Origin: CAVZCK01 sp963798805
GTDB lineage: Bacteria; Pseudomonadota; Alphaproteobacteria; Rhizobiales; Rhodomicrobiaceae
Length of the DNA: 64,000 nt
Reading direction: 5' to 3'
NCBI GenBank assembly: GCA_963798805.1
Contig: CAWCVC010000017.1
Coordinates: forward strand, 1 to 64,000
A program made the translations under genes and the position numbers. Numbering within the stretch: the stretch's first letter is position 1; every line of letters begins with the position of its first letter. Of the stretch, positions 28,353-36,627 are shown one piece after another. Below the pieces are notes generated by a model. It ran no database searches and had not been told where the DNA came from. It saw nothing but the letters and a program-made list of their open reading frames with translations.

Positions 28353-31127
28353 ATGGCCGCCATGCTTGCACACATTGCCGCTCATCATAATCTCTGGCTT
28401 ATCATGCTCGCCGTCATGGTCTGCACGGGCGGCAGCCTCACGACCTTTGCGATCTACGAACATTTGCTGGCCCGGAGGAGTGCGTATCAGCGGGCCTGGT
28501 TGCTGCTCACCGGCTTTTGTGCCGGCGCGGGGATCTGGGCGACGCATTTCGTGGCCCTGCTGGCCTACGATTCAGGGCTTGCCACCAGCTATGATCCGTT
28601 CCTGACCGCCGGATCTTTCGCCGTCGCCGTGGCGGTCACCACCGTCGGCTTCGCCGTGTCGCTGCCGGCTCGGCGAAAACTGATCGGCGCCGGCGGAGCG
28701 ATCATCGGCCTCGGCATCGCCGCTACGCACTTCATCGGTATGCAGGCGCTCATCGTCCCGGGCGCGTTCCATTGGGATGCGATGCTGATCGTGCTGTCGA
28801 TCTTTCTCGGCCTCCTCTTCACGGTCGGAGCATTGCTCGCTTTCCGGGAGCAGAGCGGCGCGCGGGCGCTCATTGCCGCGGCGATGCTTTTCGCCATTGG
28901 CATTTGCGCCCTGCACTTTACCGCAATGGCCGCTCTCACGATCGCCCCCCGTCCCGACGCGCCGGCTCCCGTCGCGAACATCGACGGTCCGGTCATCGCC
29001 GTCGCGATCGCCAGCGTGGCGGCGCTTATTCTGCTCGCAGGCTATATCGTTGCGCTTGTCGATGGACGCGCCCTGCGCGAGAGCCATGCGCGAACGGAGG
29101 AACTCGTCGAAGCCGCGATCGAGGGCCTCGTCATCGCCGACGACGGCATCATCGTCAACGTCAACTCCAGGGCTCTGGAGCTGTGCGGCCGCAAGGGCGA
29201 AGAGCTGATCGGCAAGAAGGTCTTCGGAGACCTGCTGGCGGCCTTCGGTCCGCCCACCAGATCCAGTCCCGACCGCCTCTTCGAGGTTCCCCTTCTTCGA
29301 GCGGGCGGCACCATCATTCCCGTCGAAGCCATTCGCCGCCCATTGCGCGGACTGGGCCACGGCAACGAGGTCTACGCCATCCGTGACCTGCGCGAGCGCG
29401 AGGAAGCCGCCCGTCAGCTTGCCGAGGCCAATCAGGAGCTGCGGCGGCGGGAGGAGGAATTGCGCACTCGCAATCTCGTTCTGGACAACGCACTCTGCAA
29501 CATGTCCCAGGGCCTGTGCTTGTACGACCTGAACCAAGAGGTCGTGATCTGCAACGAGCGCTTTGCCACGATCTATGGACTGCCAGGCGACGCGATCCAG
29601 CCAGGCATGTATTTGCAGGAAGTCATCCAGAAGCGCATCGACAATGGCATCTATGCCGGCGCTTCACCGGCGGCCTATATGGAGGAACGGCTCGCTCCCG
29701 TGCTGAAGGCGGAAGAGAGTGTTCACGAACTGAACAATGGCCGGATCATAGCCATCGCGCGCCAGCCGATTCAAAGCGGTGGCTGGATTACGACGCATAC
29801 GGACATTACCGAACAGAGACAGATGGAGGCACAGATCACGCATCTCGCCTGTCACGATCCACTCACGGGACTGCCCAGCCGGACCGCGTTCCGCGACCGC
29901 CTGGAAGACAACCTGCGCAAGGCATGCAAGCGCGACCGCCGGCTTGCCGTGCTCGTGCTCGGCATCGACCGCTTCAGCGAGATCAACGACACGCTGGGCC
30001 ACGCCGCCGGCGACAGCGTGCTGAAGTCGGTGGCCGAGCGTCTGCAGGACAGCACGCGCCGGGCGACCCTCGTCGGACGCGTCGGCGACGATACGTTCGC
30101 CATAGCGGAAGTGGTCGAGCATCCGGGGAAAGACGCAGTTGGATTGGCGGGCCGAATTCGCGAGCAGATCCAGAAGCCCTTCATACTCGGCACGGCCCGT
30201 CTGCAAATCACTGTCACCATCGGCATCGCCGCCTCTCCCGCCGACGGAACGGATGCGGATACGCTGCTCAAGAATGCGGCCCTTGCGCTCAACCGGGGCA
30301 AGATCGGCGCGCGCGGCTCCCACCATTTCTTCGAGCCGGGCATGGACCGGGAACTCAGAGCCAGGCGCGCGCTCGAGCAGGAACTCGCCGAGGCCGTCAG
30401 AGAAGGTCAGTTCGAGCTTCATTATCAGCCGTCGGTGAACCTCGCCCGCAACGAGGTGACGGGCTTCGAAGCGCTGCTGCGCTGGCGCCACCCGGCGAAG
30501 GGATTGCTGCATCCGTCGAGCTTTCTGCCGCTTGCGGAGGAGACCGGGTTGATCGCCGGCATCGGCGAATGGATGCTGCAGCGGGCCTGCGCGGACGCGA
30601 TGAATTGGCCGACAGGTCTGACTGTGGCGGTAAGCCTTTTCGCGGCGCAATTCCGCTCCACCGATTTTGTCCGCCTGGTCGTGGGGACCCTAGCCTCGAC
30701 CGGCCTGACGGCCGACCGGCTGCAGATCGAGATCAGCGAAAAGGCGATCCGCAGCCACCCGGATCAGGCGGTCGAGATCTTGCGGGAGCTCTCTCGTTTG
30801 GGCGTGCGGATCACTCTCAGCGATTTCGGCTCAGGCTTCTCCTCGCTCGCCTATCTGCACCAGTTCCCGGTCCATAAGATCAAGATCGACCGCAGCTTCC
30901 TTGCCGGCCTGAACGAGCGCGAGGATGCGCCGCTCATCATCCGGATGCTGGCGCGTCTCGGAACCGGGCTCGGCCTGGTGACGACGGCCGAAGGCGTCGA
31001 AACCAAGGAGCAGCTCGACATTGTGCGAGCCGAAGGCTGCACCGAAATACAGGGCCATTATTTCAGTCCGCCCAAGACCGCCGAGGAAATTCGAGGATTG
31101 TTTGCACCAAGACCCGCCGTCGCCTGA
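28353..31127 (+). CDS. MHYT-PAS-GGDEF-EAL membrane protein with degenerate catalytic motifs
   Basis: A 924-residue signalling protein. The N-terminus has seven hydrophobic segments with MHYT repeats (WATHFVALLAY, ATHFIGMQAL, ALHFTAMAAL), thought to sense a ligand or metal. Two PAS-like segments follow (about 245-340 and 375-480), with a coiled coil between. The GGDEF domain's motif reads VGDDTF (577-582), lacking the catalytic glutamate. The EAL domain keeps Glu706-Ala-Leu but has Ser761 in place of the conserved metal-binding asparagine, and Ser823-Asp824 where DD is expected. It may be a c-di-GMP-responsive or scaffold protein rather than an enzyme. The start may be ATG 28353 or 28362. Confidence 0.88.
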   Translation: MAAMLAHIAAHHNLWLIMLAVMVCTGGSLTTFAIYEHLLARRSAYQRAWLLLTGFCAGAGIWATHFVALLAYDSGLATSYDPFLTAGSFAVAVAVTTVGFAVSLPARRKLIGAGGAIIGLGIAATHFIGMQALIVPGAFHWDAMLIVLSIFLGLLFTVGALLAFREQSGARALIAAAMLFAIGICALHFTAMAALTIAPRPDAPAPVANIDGPVIAVAIASVAALILLAGYIVALVDGRALRESHARTEELVEAAIEGLVIADDGIIVNVNSRALELCGRKGEELIGKKVFGDLLAAFGPPTRSSPDRLFEVPLLRAGGTIIPVEAIRRPLRGLGHGNEVYAIRDLREREEAARQLAEANQELRRREEELRTRNLVLDNALCNMSQGLCLYDLNQEVVICNERFATIYGLPGDAIQPGMYLQEVIQKRIDNGIYAGASPAAYMEERLAPVLKAEESVHELNNGRIIAIARQPIQSGGWITTHTDITEQRQMEAQITHLACHDPLTGLPSRTAFRDRLEDNLRKACKRDRRLAVLVLGIDRFSEINDTLGHAAGDSVLKSVAERLQDSTRRATLVGRVGDDTFAIAEVVEHPGKDAVGLAGRIREQIQKPFILGTARLQITVTIGIAASPADGTDADTLLKNAALALNRGKIGARGSHHFFEPGMDRELRARRALEQELAEAVREGQFELHYQPSVNLARNEVTGFEALLRWRHPAKGLLHPSSFLPLAEETGLIAGIGEWMLQRACADAMNWPTGLTVAVSLFAAQFRSTDFVRLVVGTLASTGLTADRLQIEISEKAIRSHPDQAVEILRELSRLGVRITLSDFGSGFSSLAYLHQFPVHKIKIDRSFLAGLNEREDAPLIIRMLARLGTGLGLVTTAEGVETKEQLDIVRAEGCTEIQGHYFSPPKTAEEIRGLFAPRPAVA

Positions 31128-31166
31128 GCGGGTTGGGGAGATTCCTGCAAGTCGCTGCTCGAGGCG

Positions 31167-32558
31167 TCAGTCGATGATTTCCAGGATGAGCGCGTGATCG
31201 GTCAGGGCAAGGGGGACGGCGCCGACATTGCTCAGCGTTCGCACCGGCGACGCCCCGACGGTGACGTCATAGACTTTGACGGTTGCGTGATTGCTTCCGA
31301 GCTTGACGACGATATTGTCGGTCCCGCTCACCCTTTCGCCCCAGACGACGAGCGCGAAGGCGCCATCGCTTTTTTGCAGCAACAGATCGTGGACGGTGGC
31401 AGGCTGGTCGGCGATCGAATAGTCGAGCCGAGCCGGATCGGCGACCGGCGCCCGATCGGCCAGAATTGTCGTCAGATTGTGAATGCTTTCCGCGGCAAGC
31501 TTCGGGCTTAAATCGCGATTGAACACGCCGAAGCTGTCATTGCCGCCTTCGCCGTCCCGCAACTGATAGATAAACGTATAGCGAAAGCCGCGTTTGAACT
31601 GGGCTAGATAGGTGTTGACCAGAATTGCCGCCTGCACCCGCTCGCCGCCCGGTGAGCGCTCGCTCCCCCAACCCGTCTCCGTCGTCACGCGCGGCAGCCT
31701 GCGCAATTCCTCATTGCCGTAGCCGGAAAATTTCTTCCTCCAGGTCACGCCGTTATTCCCGTAGAGACCGTCCCACCGGCCATCCAGCAGCGGGTCCGCC
31801 GCGTTCCACGCCTGATTGTCGGTGTACCGATTGCCATTGCCGATGACGTAATTGTGCAGATTGACGAAGTCGGCGAATTTGGTCCCATCCGGCAAAAGTG
31901 CGCCAGCACCGGCGGGTATAGTCAGAAACTGGAGACCGACATTGTCGTTTTCGGCTCCGACCTCGGAGGGGCTGAACACCGGAAAGTCCTTGAGCGCCGG
32001 ATCGGCTTTCACGGCCGCGAAGACGTCGCGCTGAAATTCCGCCACCGGAAGCCAGCTTTGCGATCCGCCGCCCCGTTGCCCATCATAGGTCATCGGAAAA
32101 TTGTTCGGCTCATTCGGGCCTTCGAACGAAAGCAAGGCATGCGCCTCGGCGAGCATTCGTCCCGCCGCAAGAAATGCGCTCACGCGGCCGCCATTGGCGA
32201 AAATATCGACAAGCACCCCGGTTTGGCCGGCGACATAAACGGATCTTTGTACCCGCCCTGCCCCGGTGCGCACGGCGCGGACGCCGAGATATTTCAGCGG
32301 TGCGACGTAGGACTGCGCCGAATAGCCTTGATCGATGTGAATATTGATGCCCAGCGAGCTGAGAAAGTTATCCGCGCTGTGGCTCGCAACGCCTGCCGAG
32401 GTAGGAGCTGGCGACGCCGAGGCTGCATCGGCGGAGGCCGCGGCCAACGCTTGTCCGGGCGGATGATTGCGCGGGCGCTCATTCGATTGGCCGCCATTGA
32501 CGAGGAGCAAGAGAACACAAACCGCGCCCGCGGCGATGAGCTTCGTGCAATCCTTCAT
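31167..32558 (-). CDS. exported glycoside hydrolase-like TIM-barrel protein
   Basis: A 463-residue protein with an N-terminal signal sequence (LIAAGAVCVLLLLVNGG), then an Ala/Ser/Pro-rich linker of about 40 residues. A barrel domain resembling clan A glycosidases follows (GH5/GH39-like). Candidate acid/base and nucleophile glutamates are in FEGPNEPNNF and TTETGWGSE, with FVNLHNYV between them. A small C-terminal beta domain (about 385-463) resembles those of GH39/GH30 enzymes. The substrate is not deducible. It stands alone, 40 bases from the convergent MHYT gene. Confidence 0.65.
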   Translation of the reverse strand: MKDCTKLIAAGAVCVLLLLVNGGQSNERPRNHPPGQALAAASADAASASPAPTSAGVASHSADNFLSSLGINIHIDQGYSAQSYVAPLKYLGVRAVRTGAGRVQRSVYVAGQTGVLVDIFANGGRVSAFLAAGRMLAEAHALLSFEGPNEPNNFPMTYDGQRGGGSQSWLPVAEFQRDVFAAVKADPALKDFPVFSPSEVGAENDNVGLQFLTIPAGAGALLPDGTKFADFVNLHNYVIGNGNRYTDNQAWNAADPLLDGRWDGLYGNNGVTWRKKFSGYGNEELRRLPRVTTETGWGSERSPGGERVQAAILVNTYLAQFKRGFRYTFIYQLRDGEGGNDSFGVFNRDLSPKLAAESIHNLTTILADRAPVADPARLDYSIADQPATVHDLLLQKSDGAFALVVWGERVSGTDNIVVKLGSNHATVKVYDVTVGASPVRTLSNVGAVPLALTDHALILEIID

Positions 32559-32716
32559 GTGATCCGCTTTCGGCCTGCACGCCCGACGCGGGCGAGTCCG
32601 TCACCTCCAGCAGTCACAATGCCATTTACCCGCCATGTCAAGTCCGGCGCAGGTGTCCTTTGCGGTCATGGGCCGCCTTAATGGCGTCGGCCCGCCGCCC
32701 CGGCACAGCCAAGCTG

Positions 32717-34054
32717 CTATTTCAGCGGCTCCAGCTCTTTTTCGCCGCCCAGATGCCAGACCGCACCGAGCGTCGCCTCATATTGATGCATCCTGATTTC
32801 GACCGGCTGATTGCCGCCGAAAGGATCGACGCCGCTGACGCTCGATTCGGGGACGTAAACGCCGGCGAATTCCAGGTCGAGATCGTCCGACCACTTATAT
32901 TTGAAGCCGCCGGTGATGTGATGCTTGACGACGCCCGGCGCGAGAATGTTGAAGGTCACGTCGGCGGATTTGATCGGACTGTCATTATAGGAATAGCCCG
33001 CCCGCAGGGTCCAGCGGTCGTCAGCCTGCCACTCGACCCCGACCTTGAAGATATTGATGTCGTGCCAGCCGAAGCCGGCGCCGTCATCGCTGCCGAGACA
33101 CCCCGAAGGGGGATTGACGCCGCAATTGAAGATGTTCGACTGCGGATTGGCGATGGAGGCGACATCACTGTAAAAGATGCGCTTATAGTCGAACATCACG
33201 GTCAGGTTTGGCCTGAGATCGACGGCGATGCCGGCGGTGATGCTCGCCGGGATGTCGAAGTCGCCATGCTCGGCGAACAACCCGCGATAATTATCGAACT
33301 TGGTCATATAGATCCGGCTGTTGCCGGCGAGGCCAAGCCGGATGGTGTCGGTCAGGTCATATTGGATGCCCGCGCGCACGCCCCCGCCATAGGAGAAGTC
33401 GTAGTCGGTATTGCTGAGATGTGCCGGATCGGTCGAAAATGTCGAAAAGCCGTCGAGCCCCGTCGCCTCAAAAATCTGTACAGCGAAGATCGGCGCCACG
33501 CCGAAGGAGAACCGGCCGATGCGATGGGCGATCGCCGCGGAGATGAGCGCCTGGGTCAGGTCCACGCCGCTGCCCTTGGTCAGCGAAAAGATCGGGTCGG
33601 GATAGGTGGTGTTCATCCCGCCATTGCCATACATGCCGAGGGCGAAAACCGTGTCGCTGTCGATCCGGTGCGTATAGGCGATGTTCGGGACGGCAAACAG
33701 ATTGTGGTTGGAGCCGTGCTCGCCGGGCGGCACCGGAGCACAAGCCGGACCAGAGCATCCAGGGAGACCGGCTTCATATTCACGCTGTGGACTGAAGAGC
33801 GTGATGGCACCGGCCAGTTGATTATCGACATCCACCAGGCCCGCCGGGTTGTTCGCGATGGCCGTGGCGTCCTTGCTGTCGGCAACGCCGGCACCGCCCA
33901 GCGCCTTTTGGCGCGCTCCGTATCCGTCCTGGAAATAGCCGTCAGTGGCCTTGGCGGCGGTGGTCAGACCCACGGCAAGCGCGCCAGCGGCGGCCACCGC
34001 CAATGCAAAAGTCAAGGCCCGGCGCCCGAGACCGCTCTTTATAGCTTCGAACAT
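32717..34054 (-). CDS. FadL/TodX-family outer-membrane transport protein
   Basis: A 445-residue beta-barrel protein with a ~36-residue signal peptide ending near TAAKATDGYFQDGYGARQKALGGAG. That sequence and ATAIANNPAG are the FadL N-terminal hatch signatures. NIFKVGVEWQADDRWTLRAGYSYNDSPI is a typical strand region, and the last strand ends the protein. FadL proteins carry hydrophobic compounds across the outer membrane. The gene lies downstream of tusA and dsrE on the same strand after a 305-base spacer, suggesting a role with hydrophobic sulfur compounds or zero-valent sulfur. That is inference; a long-chain fatty acid or aromatic substrate is equally possible. Confidence 0.88.
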   Translation of the reverse strand: MFEAIKSGLGRRALTFALAVAAAGALAVGLTTAAKATDGYFQDGYGARQKALGGAGVADSKDATAIANNPAGLVDVDNQLAGAITLFSPQREYEAGLPGCSGPACAPVPPGEHGSNHNLFAVPNIAYTHRIDSDTVFALGMYGNGGMNTTYPDPIFSLTKGSGVDLTQALISAAIAHRIGRFSFGVAPIFAVQIFEATGLDGFSTFSTDPAHLSNTDYDFSYGGGVRAGIQYDLTDTIRLGLAGNSRIYMTKFDNYRGLFAEHGDFDIPASITAGIAVDLRPNLTVMFDYKRIFYSDVASIANPQSNIFNCGVNPPSGCLGSDDGAGFGWHDINIFKVGVEWQADDRWTLRAGYSYNDSPIKSADVTFNILAPGVVKHHITGGFKYKWSDDLDLEFAGVYVPESSVSGVDPFGGNQPVEIRMHQYEATLGAVWHLGGEKELEPLK

Positions 34055-34168
34055 GCTCCCCTCCGCGCAATGTCATCTTGTTGTTTCCGGGATGAGGAGA
34101 AGCCGAGCGCGCGATTTGCGGCTCGTTATGCCTCGATCCGGACTTGCTTCATTGCCATGCCCCAGGAG

Positions 34169-34190
34169 TTCATATTCATATATTTCGATT
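34169..34190 (+). promoter_or_regulatory. degenerate copy of the motif shared by sqr and DUF2147-dsrE-tusA regions
   Basis: TTCATAT-N4-ATATTTCGATT matches 13 of the 18 fixed positions of GTAATAT-N4-ATATTCAGATG with identical spacing. It lies about 115 bases before the FadL-type start. The match is partial and the sequence AT-rich, so chance is possible. Confidence 0.3.
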
Positions 34191-34246
34191 CACACATGAA
34201 GACGATTTGCTCGATCTTCTTCACTACGCGGTCTGCTGATGTTTTG

Positions 34247-34339
34247 TTACCACACCTTCTCAAGCGCCTCGCCCTCCGACAAGGCAAGCGCCTGCGGCGC
34301 CAGATCGGCGTCCGACGGCCACAGCCGGACCTCGCTCAT
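34247..34339 (-). CDS. possible 30-residue small protein
   Basis: A short frame from ATG 34339 to TAA 34247 lies just downstream of tusA on the same strand. The predicted peptide is acidic (MSEVRLWPSDADLAPQAL and so on, ending EKVW) and has no recognisable domain. There is no clear ribosome-binding site. It could be a remnant or chance frame; I include it because it is co-oriented with the sulfur genes and follows tusA by only 20 bases. Confidence 0.2.
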   Translation of the reverse strand: MSEVRLWPSDADLAPQALALSEGEALEKVW

Positions 34340-34359
34340 GCCGGGGTGCGGAGCCCGTG

Positions 34360-34587
34360 TTAGGCCGCGCGCTTGATCAGGAAGCGATAGACGCCGTCCG
34401 CCTCGCTATGCTCGACCAGCTCATTGCCGGTCTGGCGGCAAAAGGCCTGGAAGTCCGCCACCGCGCCCGGGTCGGTCGCCAGAATCTCGAGCGTGCCGCC
34501 CGGAGACACCTCGTTGATCGCCTTCTTGGCTTTCAGGATCGGCAAGGGGCAGTTGAGACCCTTCGCGTCGAGCACTTTGTCCGCCAT
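34360..34587 (-). CDS. tusA: TusA-family sulfur carrier protein
   Basis: A 75-residue sulfur carrier. The conserved persulfide-bearing cysteine is Cys13 in GLNCPLPILKAKKAI, the TusA signature; a second cysteine is in FCRQTGN. TusA receives sulfane sulfur and hands it to DsrE-type proteins; in sHdr-containing sulfur oxidisers it is part of the cytoplasmic sulfur relay. It follows a dsrE gene by 65 bases on the same strand. Start ATG 34587 (MADKVLDAKG). A housekeeping tRNA-thiolation role is less likely in this setting. Confidence 0.92.
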   Translation of the reverse strand: MADKVLDAKGLNCPLPILKAKKAINEVSPGGTLEILATDPGAVADFQAFCRQTGNELVEHSEADGVYRFLIKRAA

Positions 34588-34652
34588 GGCATTCCTCTCT
34601 ATGGTTTCCGAGGCCGATCGGCGCGTGCCGCGAACCGGCGCCGCGCCCAAAT

Positions 34653-35159
34653 TCAGATAAACAGGTTGATGTCCGACTTCAGCGCCTTCTCCATATAGGT
34701 GGCGGCACCGCCGAGCGTGATGCCGTCGAGCATGTCGGATTTGTCGTATTCGAACAGGTCCATGGTCATCTGGCAGGCGATCAGCTCGACCTCGGCCTCC
34801 ATGGCCACCTCGCGCAACTGCTCGATCGAGGCGACGCCCTTCTTCTTGATGAGGTTTTTCATCATTGTCGTCGCCGCGGCGTTCACGCCCGGCAGCATCG
34901 CCACCATGTTCGGCATCTTCATATGCATCCCCATCAACGGCATGGCCATATCTGGCTTGCCGAGCGGCGAGATCTGCAGATCGAGCTTCTTCTTGAGAAG
35001 CGGCAGGCCGTAAAAGGTGAAGAACATCGTCACCTTGACGTCCATTGCGGCCGCGGTCGTTGCCAAGATGAATGGCGGATAGGCCCAATCGAGCGTCCCC
35101 TTGGTGACGATGATGGACATGCTCTTGGCGTTGGTCTGAGCCCCATTGGTTGCAGTCAT
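34653..35159 (-). CDS. DsrE-family sulfurtransferase (DsrE3 A/B-like)
   Basis: A 168-residue DsrE/F/peroxiredoxin-like protein. The N-terminus (MSIIVTKGTLDWAYPPFILATTAAAMD) and the methionine-rich GMHMKMPNMVAMLPG are usual for the DsrE3 group associated with TusA. Cys129 in ELIACQMTMDLF is the probable sulfur-carrying residue. It lies between a small membrane protein gene and tusA on the minus strand, so the pair likely forms a sulfur-transfer relay. It is distinct from the shorter DsrE3C encoded directly before the sHdr genes. The subgroup (3A or 3B) cannot be fixed by eye. Confidence 0.88.
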   Translation of the reverse strand: MTATNGAQTNAKSMSIIVTKGTLDWAYPPFILATTAAAMDVKVTMFFTFYGLPLLKKKLDLQISPLGKPDMAMPLMGMHMKMPNMVAMLPGVNAAATTMMKNLIKKKGVASIEQLREVAMEAEVELIACQMTMDLFEYDKSDMLDGITLGGAATYMEKALKSDINLFI

Positions 35160-35194
35160 GAGCCAGGCTCCTTTGCGTTCTCTGTTCCGTACAT

Positions 35195-35548
35195 TCAAGC
35201 GGCGCGCCTTCCGCCGAGCAATCTCAGCGCAAATCCGAATACGGCCAGCGCGGCGCCGATCTCCCAGAAGGGTCTCAGATCGAACTTCTGACCGGTCAGA
35301 AATTCGAAATTGATCTGCGGTGTCATGCCGAGCAGCATGCCGACGCCCTGGGAAATGAGGAAGATCACTCCGACCCAAAAGATGAGCCAGCTTGCGAGGC
35401 GCCCCAGTCCGGCGACCGGACTGTCGGCGTCGATCAGGCGGACAACGACGCCGATTACCGCCAGCACGGCCAATGCCGCCGCGATCCAGAGCAGCCAGGT
35501 CATGTAGGGCATGGCCGCCGCCATTGCCGTGATAATCATGCCCTTCAT
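35195..35548 (-). CDS. small integral membrane protein, unknown function
   Basis: A 117-residue protein with about three hydrophobic segments (MTWLLWIAAALAVLAVIGVVV, WLIFWVGVIFLISQGVGMLLG and a C-terminal IGAALAVFGFALRLLGG). I do not recognise a named family. It sits between the DUF2147 gene and dsrE on the same strand, with 35-52 base gaps, so it is probably co-transcribed with dsrE-tusA and may serve sulfur uptake or membrane attachment of the relay. ATG 35548 (MKGMIITAM) is the likelier start; a GTG at 35578 would add ten residues. Confidence 0.7.
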   Translation of the reverse strand: MKGMIITAMAAAMPYMTWLLWIAAALAVLAVIGVVVRLIDADSPVAGLGRLASWLIFWVGVIFLISQGVGMLLGMTPQINFEFLTGQKFDLRPFWEIGAALAVFGFALRLLGGRRAA

Positions 35549-35600
35549 AGGCGTCACCAAATCTCCACACGGACGCACGCATCGGCGATGCGGGTCCGGT

Positions 35601-35990
35601 TTATTTGACGCGAACGAAATCGCCGGTTGCGCAAACGGTGGTGTTGTTGATCACGCAGCCGGCCAGGCTCCAGGTATTCGGATCCTTCAAGGTCATCTTG
35701 GTGTCGTAAATATCGCCGGTTGCAGGATGCGCGATGTGGCCGAGGAAGGCGCCGTCCTTGCTTTCGAGCTTGGAGCGGATCATTTCCATGCCCTTGTTCT
35801 TCGGCCCGTCGATGACCGTGGCGCAAAGGCCCGCGCCCGATGGATTGGTCGAGCATTCCTTCACCTCGACCGTATAGTCGGTCCATTTCCAGGTGCCGAT
35901 CATGTCTTTGACCTCGGCCGCGCCTGCTAAGCTTGCCAGCGCCAGGGCCGCTCCGCAGACCACCACGCCGGTCTTCATCCCCTTCAGCAT
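35601..35990 (-). CDS. DUF2147-family exported protein
   Basis: A 129-residue periplasmic protein with a signal peptide (KTGVVVCGAALALASLAGAAE). The DUF2147 lipocalin-like fold is recognisable from IGTWKWTDY at its start, the central IYDTKMTLKDPNTWSLAGCV and a pair of cysteines likely to be disulfide-bonded. Its function is unknown. ATG 35990 (MLKGMKTG) is chosen over an upstream in-frame start at 36005. It is the first gene of the minus-strand group DUF2147, membrane protein, dsrE, tusA, and has a good promoter upstream. Confidence 0.8.
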   Translation of the reverse strand: MLKGMKTGVVVCGAALALASLAGAAEVKDMIGTWKWTDYTVEVKECSTNPSGAGLCATVIDGPKNKGMEMIRSKLESKDGAFLGHIAHPATGDIYDTKMTLKDPNTWSLAGCVINNTTVCATGDFVRVK

Positions 35991-36054
35991 CGATGTCCTC
36001 CCCATGACGATTCAAGCCCTTTGGCTCGTTCGACCGGCCGCATCCGTCCACCAA

Positions 36055-36087
36055 ATTATACAACTCATCTGAATATTCGCATATTAC
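36055..36087 (-). promoter_or_regulatory. promoter and candidate operator of the DUF2147-dsrE-tusA group
   Basis: On the minus strand a perfect TATAAT (36055-36060) lies 65 bases before the DUF2147 start. Immediately upstream, covering the -35 region, is GTAATAT-N4-ATATTCAGATG (36066-36087), found with the same spacing upstream of sqr (54942-54963). No good TTGACA is present, so the motif may bind an activator, or a repressor overlapping the -35 site. Confidence 0.55.
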
Positions 36088-36159
36088 TATTTTAGGAAGT
36101 CTTCGCTCGCAATCGGCGTTGAGTCAACCGCATCGCTCGCCTCTCAACCATGACAAAAA

Positions 36160-36522
36160 TCAATCCGGATCGGGCCTCGGCACGCGAGACAGGCAACCGA
36201 CCAGCAAGTCCATGCGCTGCCTGTCGAATGCCTGCCAGGCTCGGAGAAGCCGCCCCTCATGGTTCGGATCTTGCGGTGTCCATTCCGCAGCGAAGAACGT
36301 TTTCAATAGCGGCTCGAGCGTGGGTTTGAGATCGGCGTTGCGCAGCCCGGATGGTGTCCAATCGAGATAGAAGCCGTCATGCAGGAACGACTCCTCGGTC
36401 ACCGCGGCACGCGCAATCTCCCGCAGCTTATTGAGCCGCGCGACATCTTCCCGTAAGAGTTGTGCGCGGAAGTAGCTTTCTTCGTTGTCGATAGCACGTT
36501 CAAGCTGGTCGATCAGGCTCAT
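36160..36522 (-). CDS. hypothetical protein
   Basis: A 120-residue protein beginning MSLIDQLERAIDNEESYFRAQL, mainly helical and charged, without signal peptide or membrane segment. I do not recognise the family. ATG 36522 follows GGAAGG; the open frame extends upstream to 36651 but that part would overlap lipS2. It is divergent from lipS2 with about 105 bases between starts. A regulatory or accessory role to the lipoate genes is possible but unsupported. Confidence 0.6.
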   Translation of the reverse strand: MSLIDQLERAIDNEESYFRAQLLREDVARLNKLREIARAAVTEESFLHDGFYLDWTPSGLRNADLKPTLEPLLKTFFAAEWTPQDPNHEGRLLRAWQAFDRQRMDLLVGCLSRVPRPDPD

Positions 36523-36590
36523 CTTGCGACCTTCCGAGTTTCTGATGAGCGGCGGGACGACGCGCCCAGTCGCTGGGCGATAAAACCACG

Positions 36591-36619
36591 TTGACGAAGC
36601 ATAGATACCTTCGAATATA
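36591..36619 (+). promoter_or_regulatory. candidate promoter directly before lipS2
   Basis: TTGACG (36591-36596), a 17-base spacer and AATATA (36614-36619) end only eight bases before the annotated ATG at 36628. No Shine-Dalgarno fits between, so transcription from here would give a leaderless or nearly leaderless message. Otherwise the true start is further inside the gene. Confidence 0.4.
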
Positions 36620-36627
36620 TTGATACC

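Larger units (their letters stand above)
34055..34359. other. 305-base spacer between fadL-like gene and tusA
   Basis: No well-supported gene. It should contain the promoter of the FadL-type gene. It holds the AT-rich candidate regulatory sequence at 34169-34190 and a weak 30-codon frame on the minus strand (34247-34339), both listed separately. Confidence 0.5.

Noticed and set aside
32660..34363. 567-codon open frame on the plus strand
   Set aside because: It is the antisense shadow of the FadL-type gene in high-GC DNA; no ribosome-binding site and no family features.
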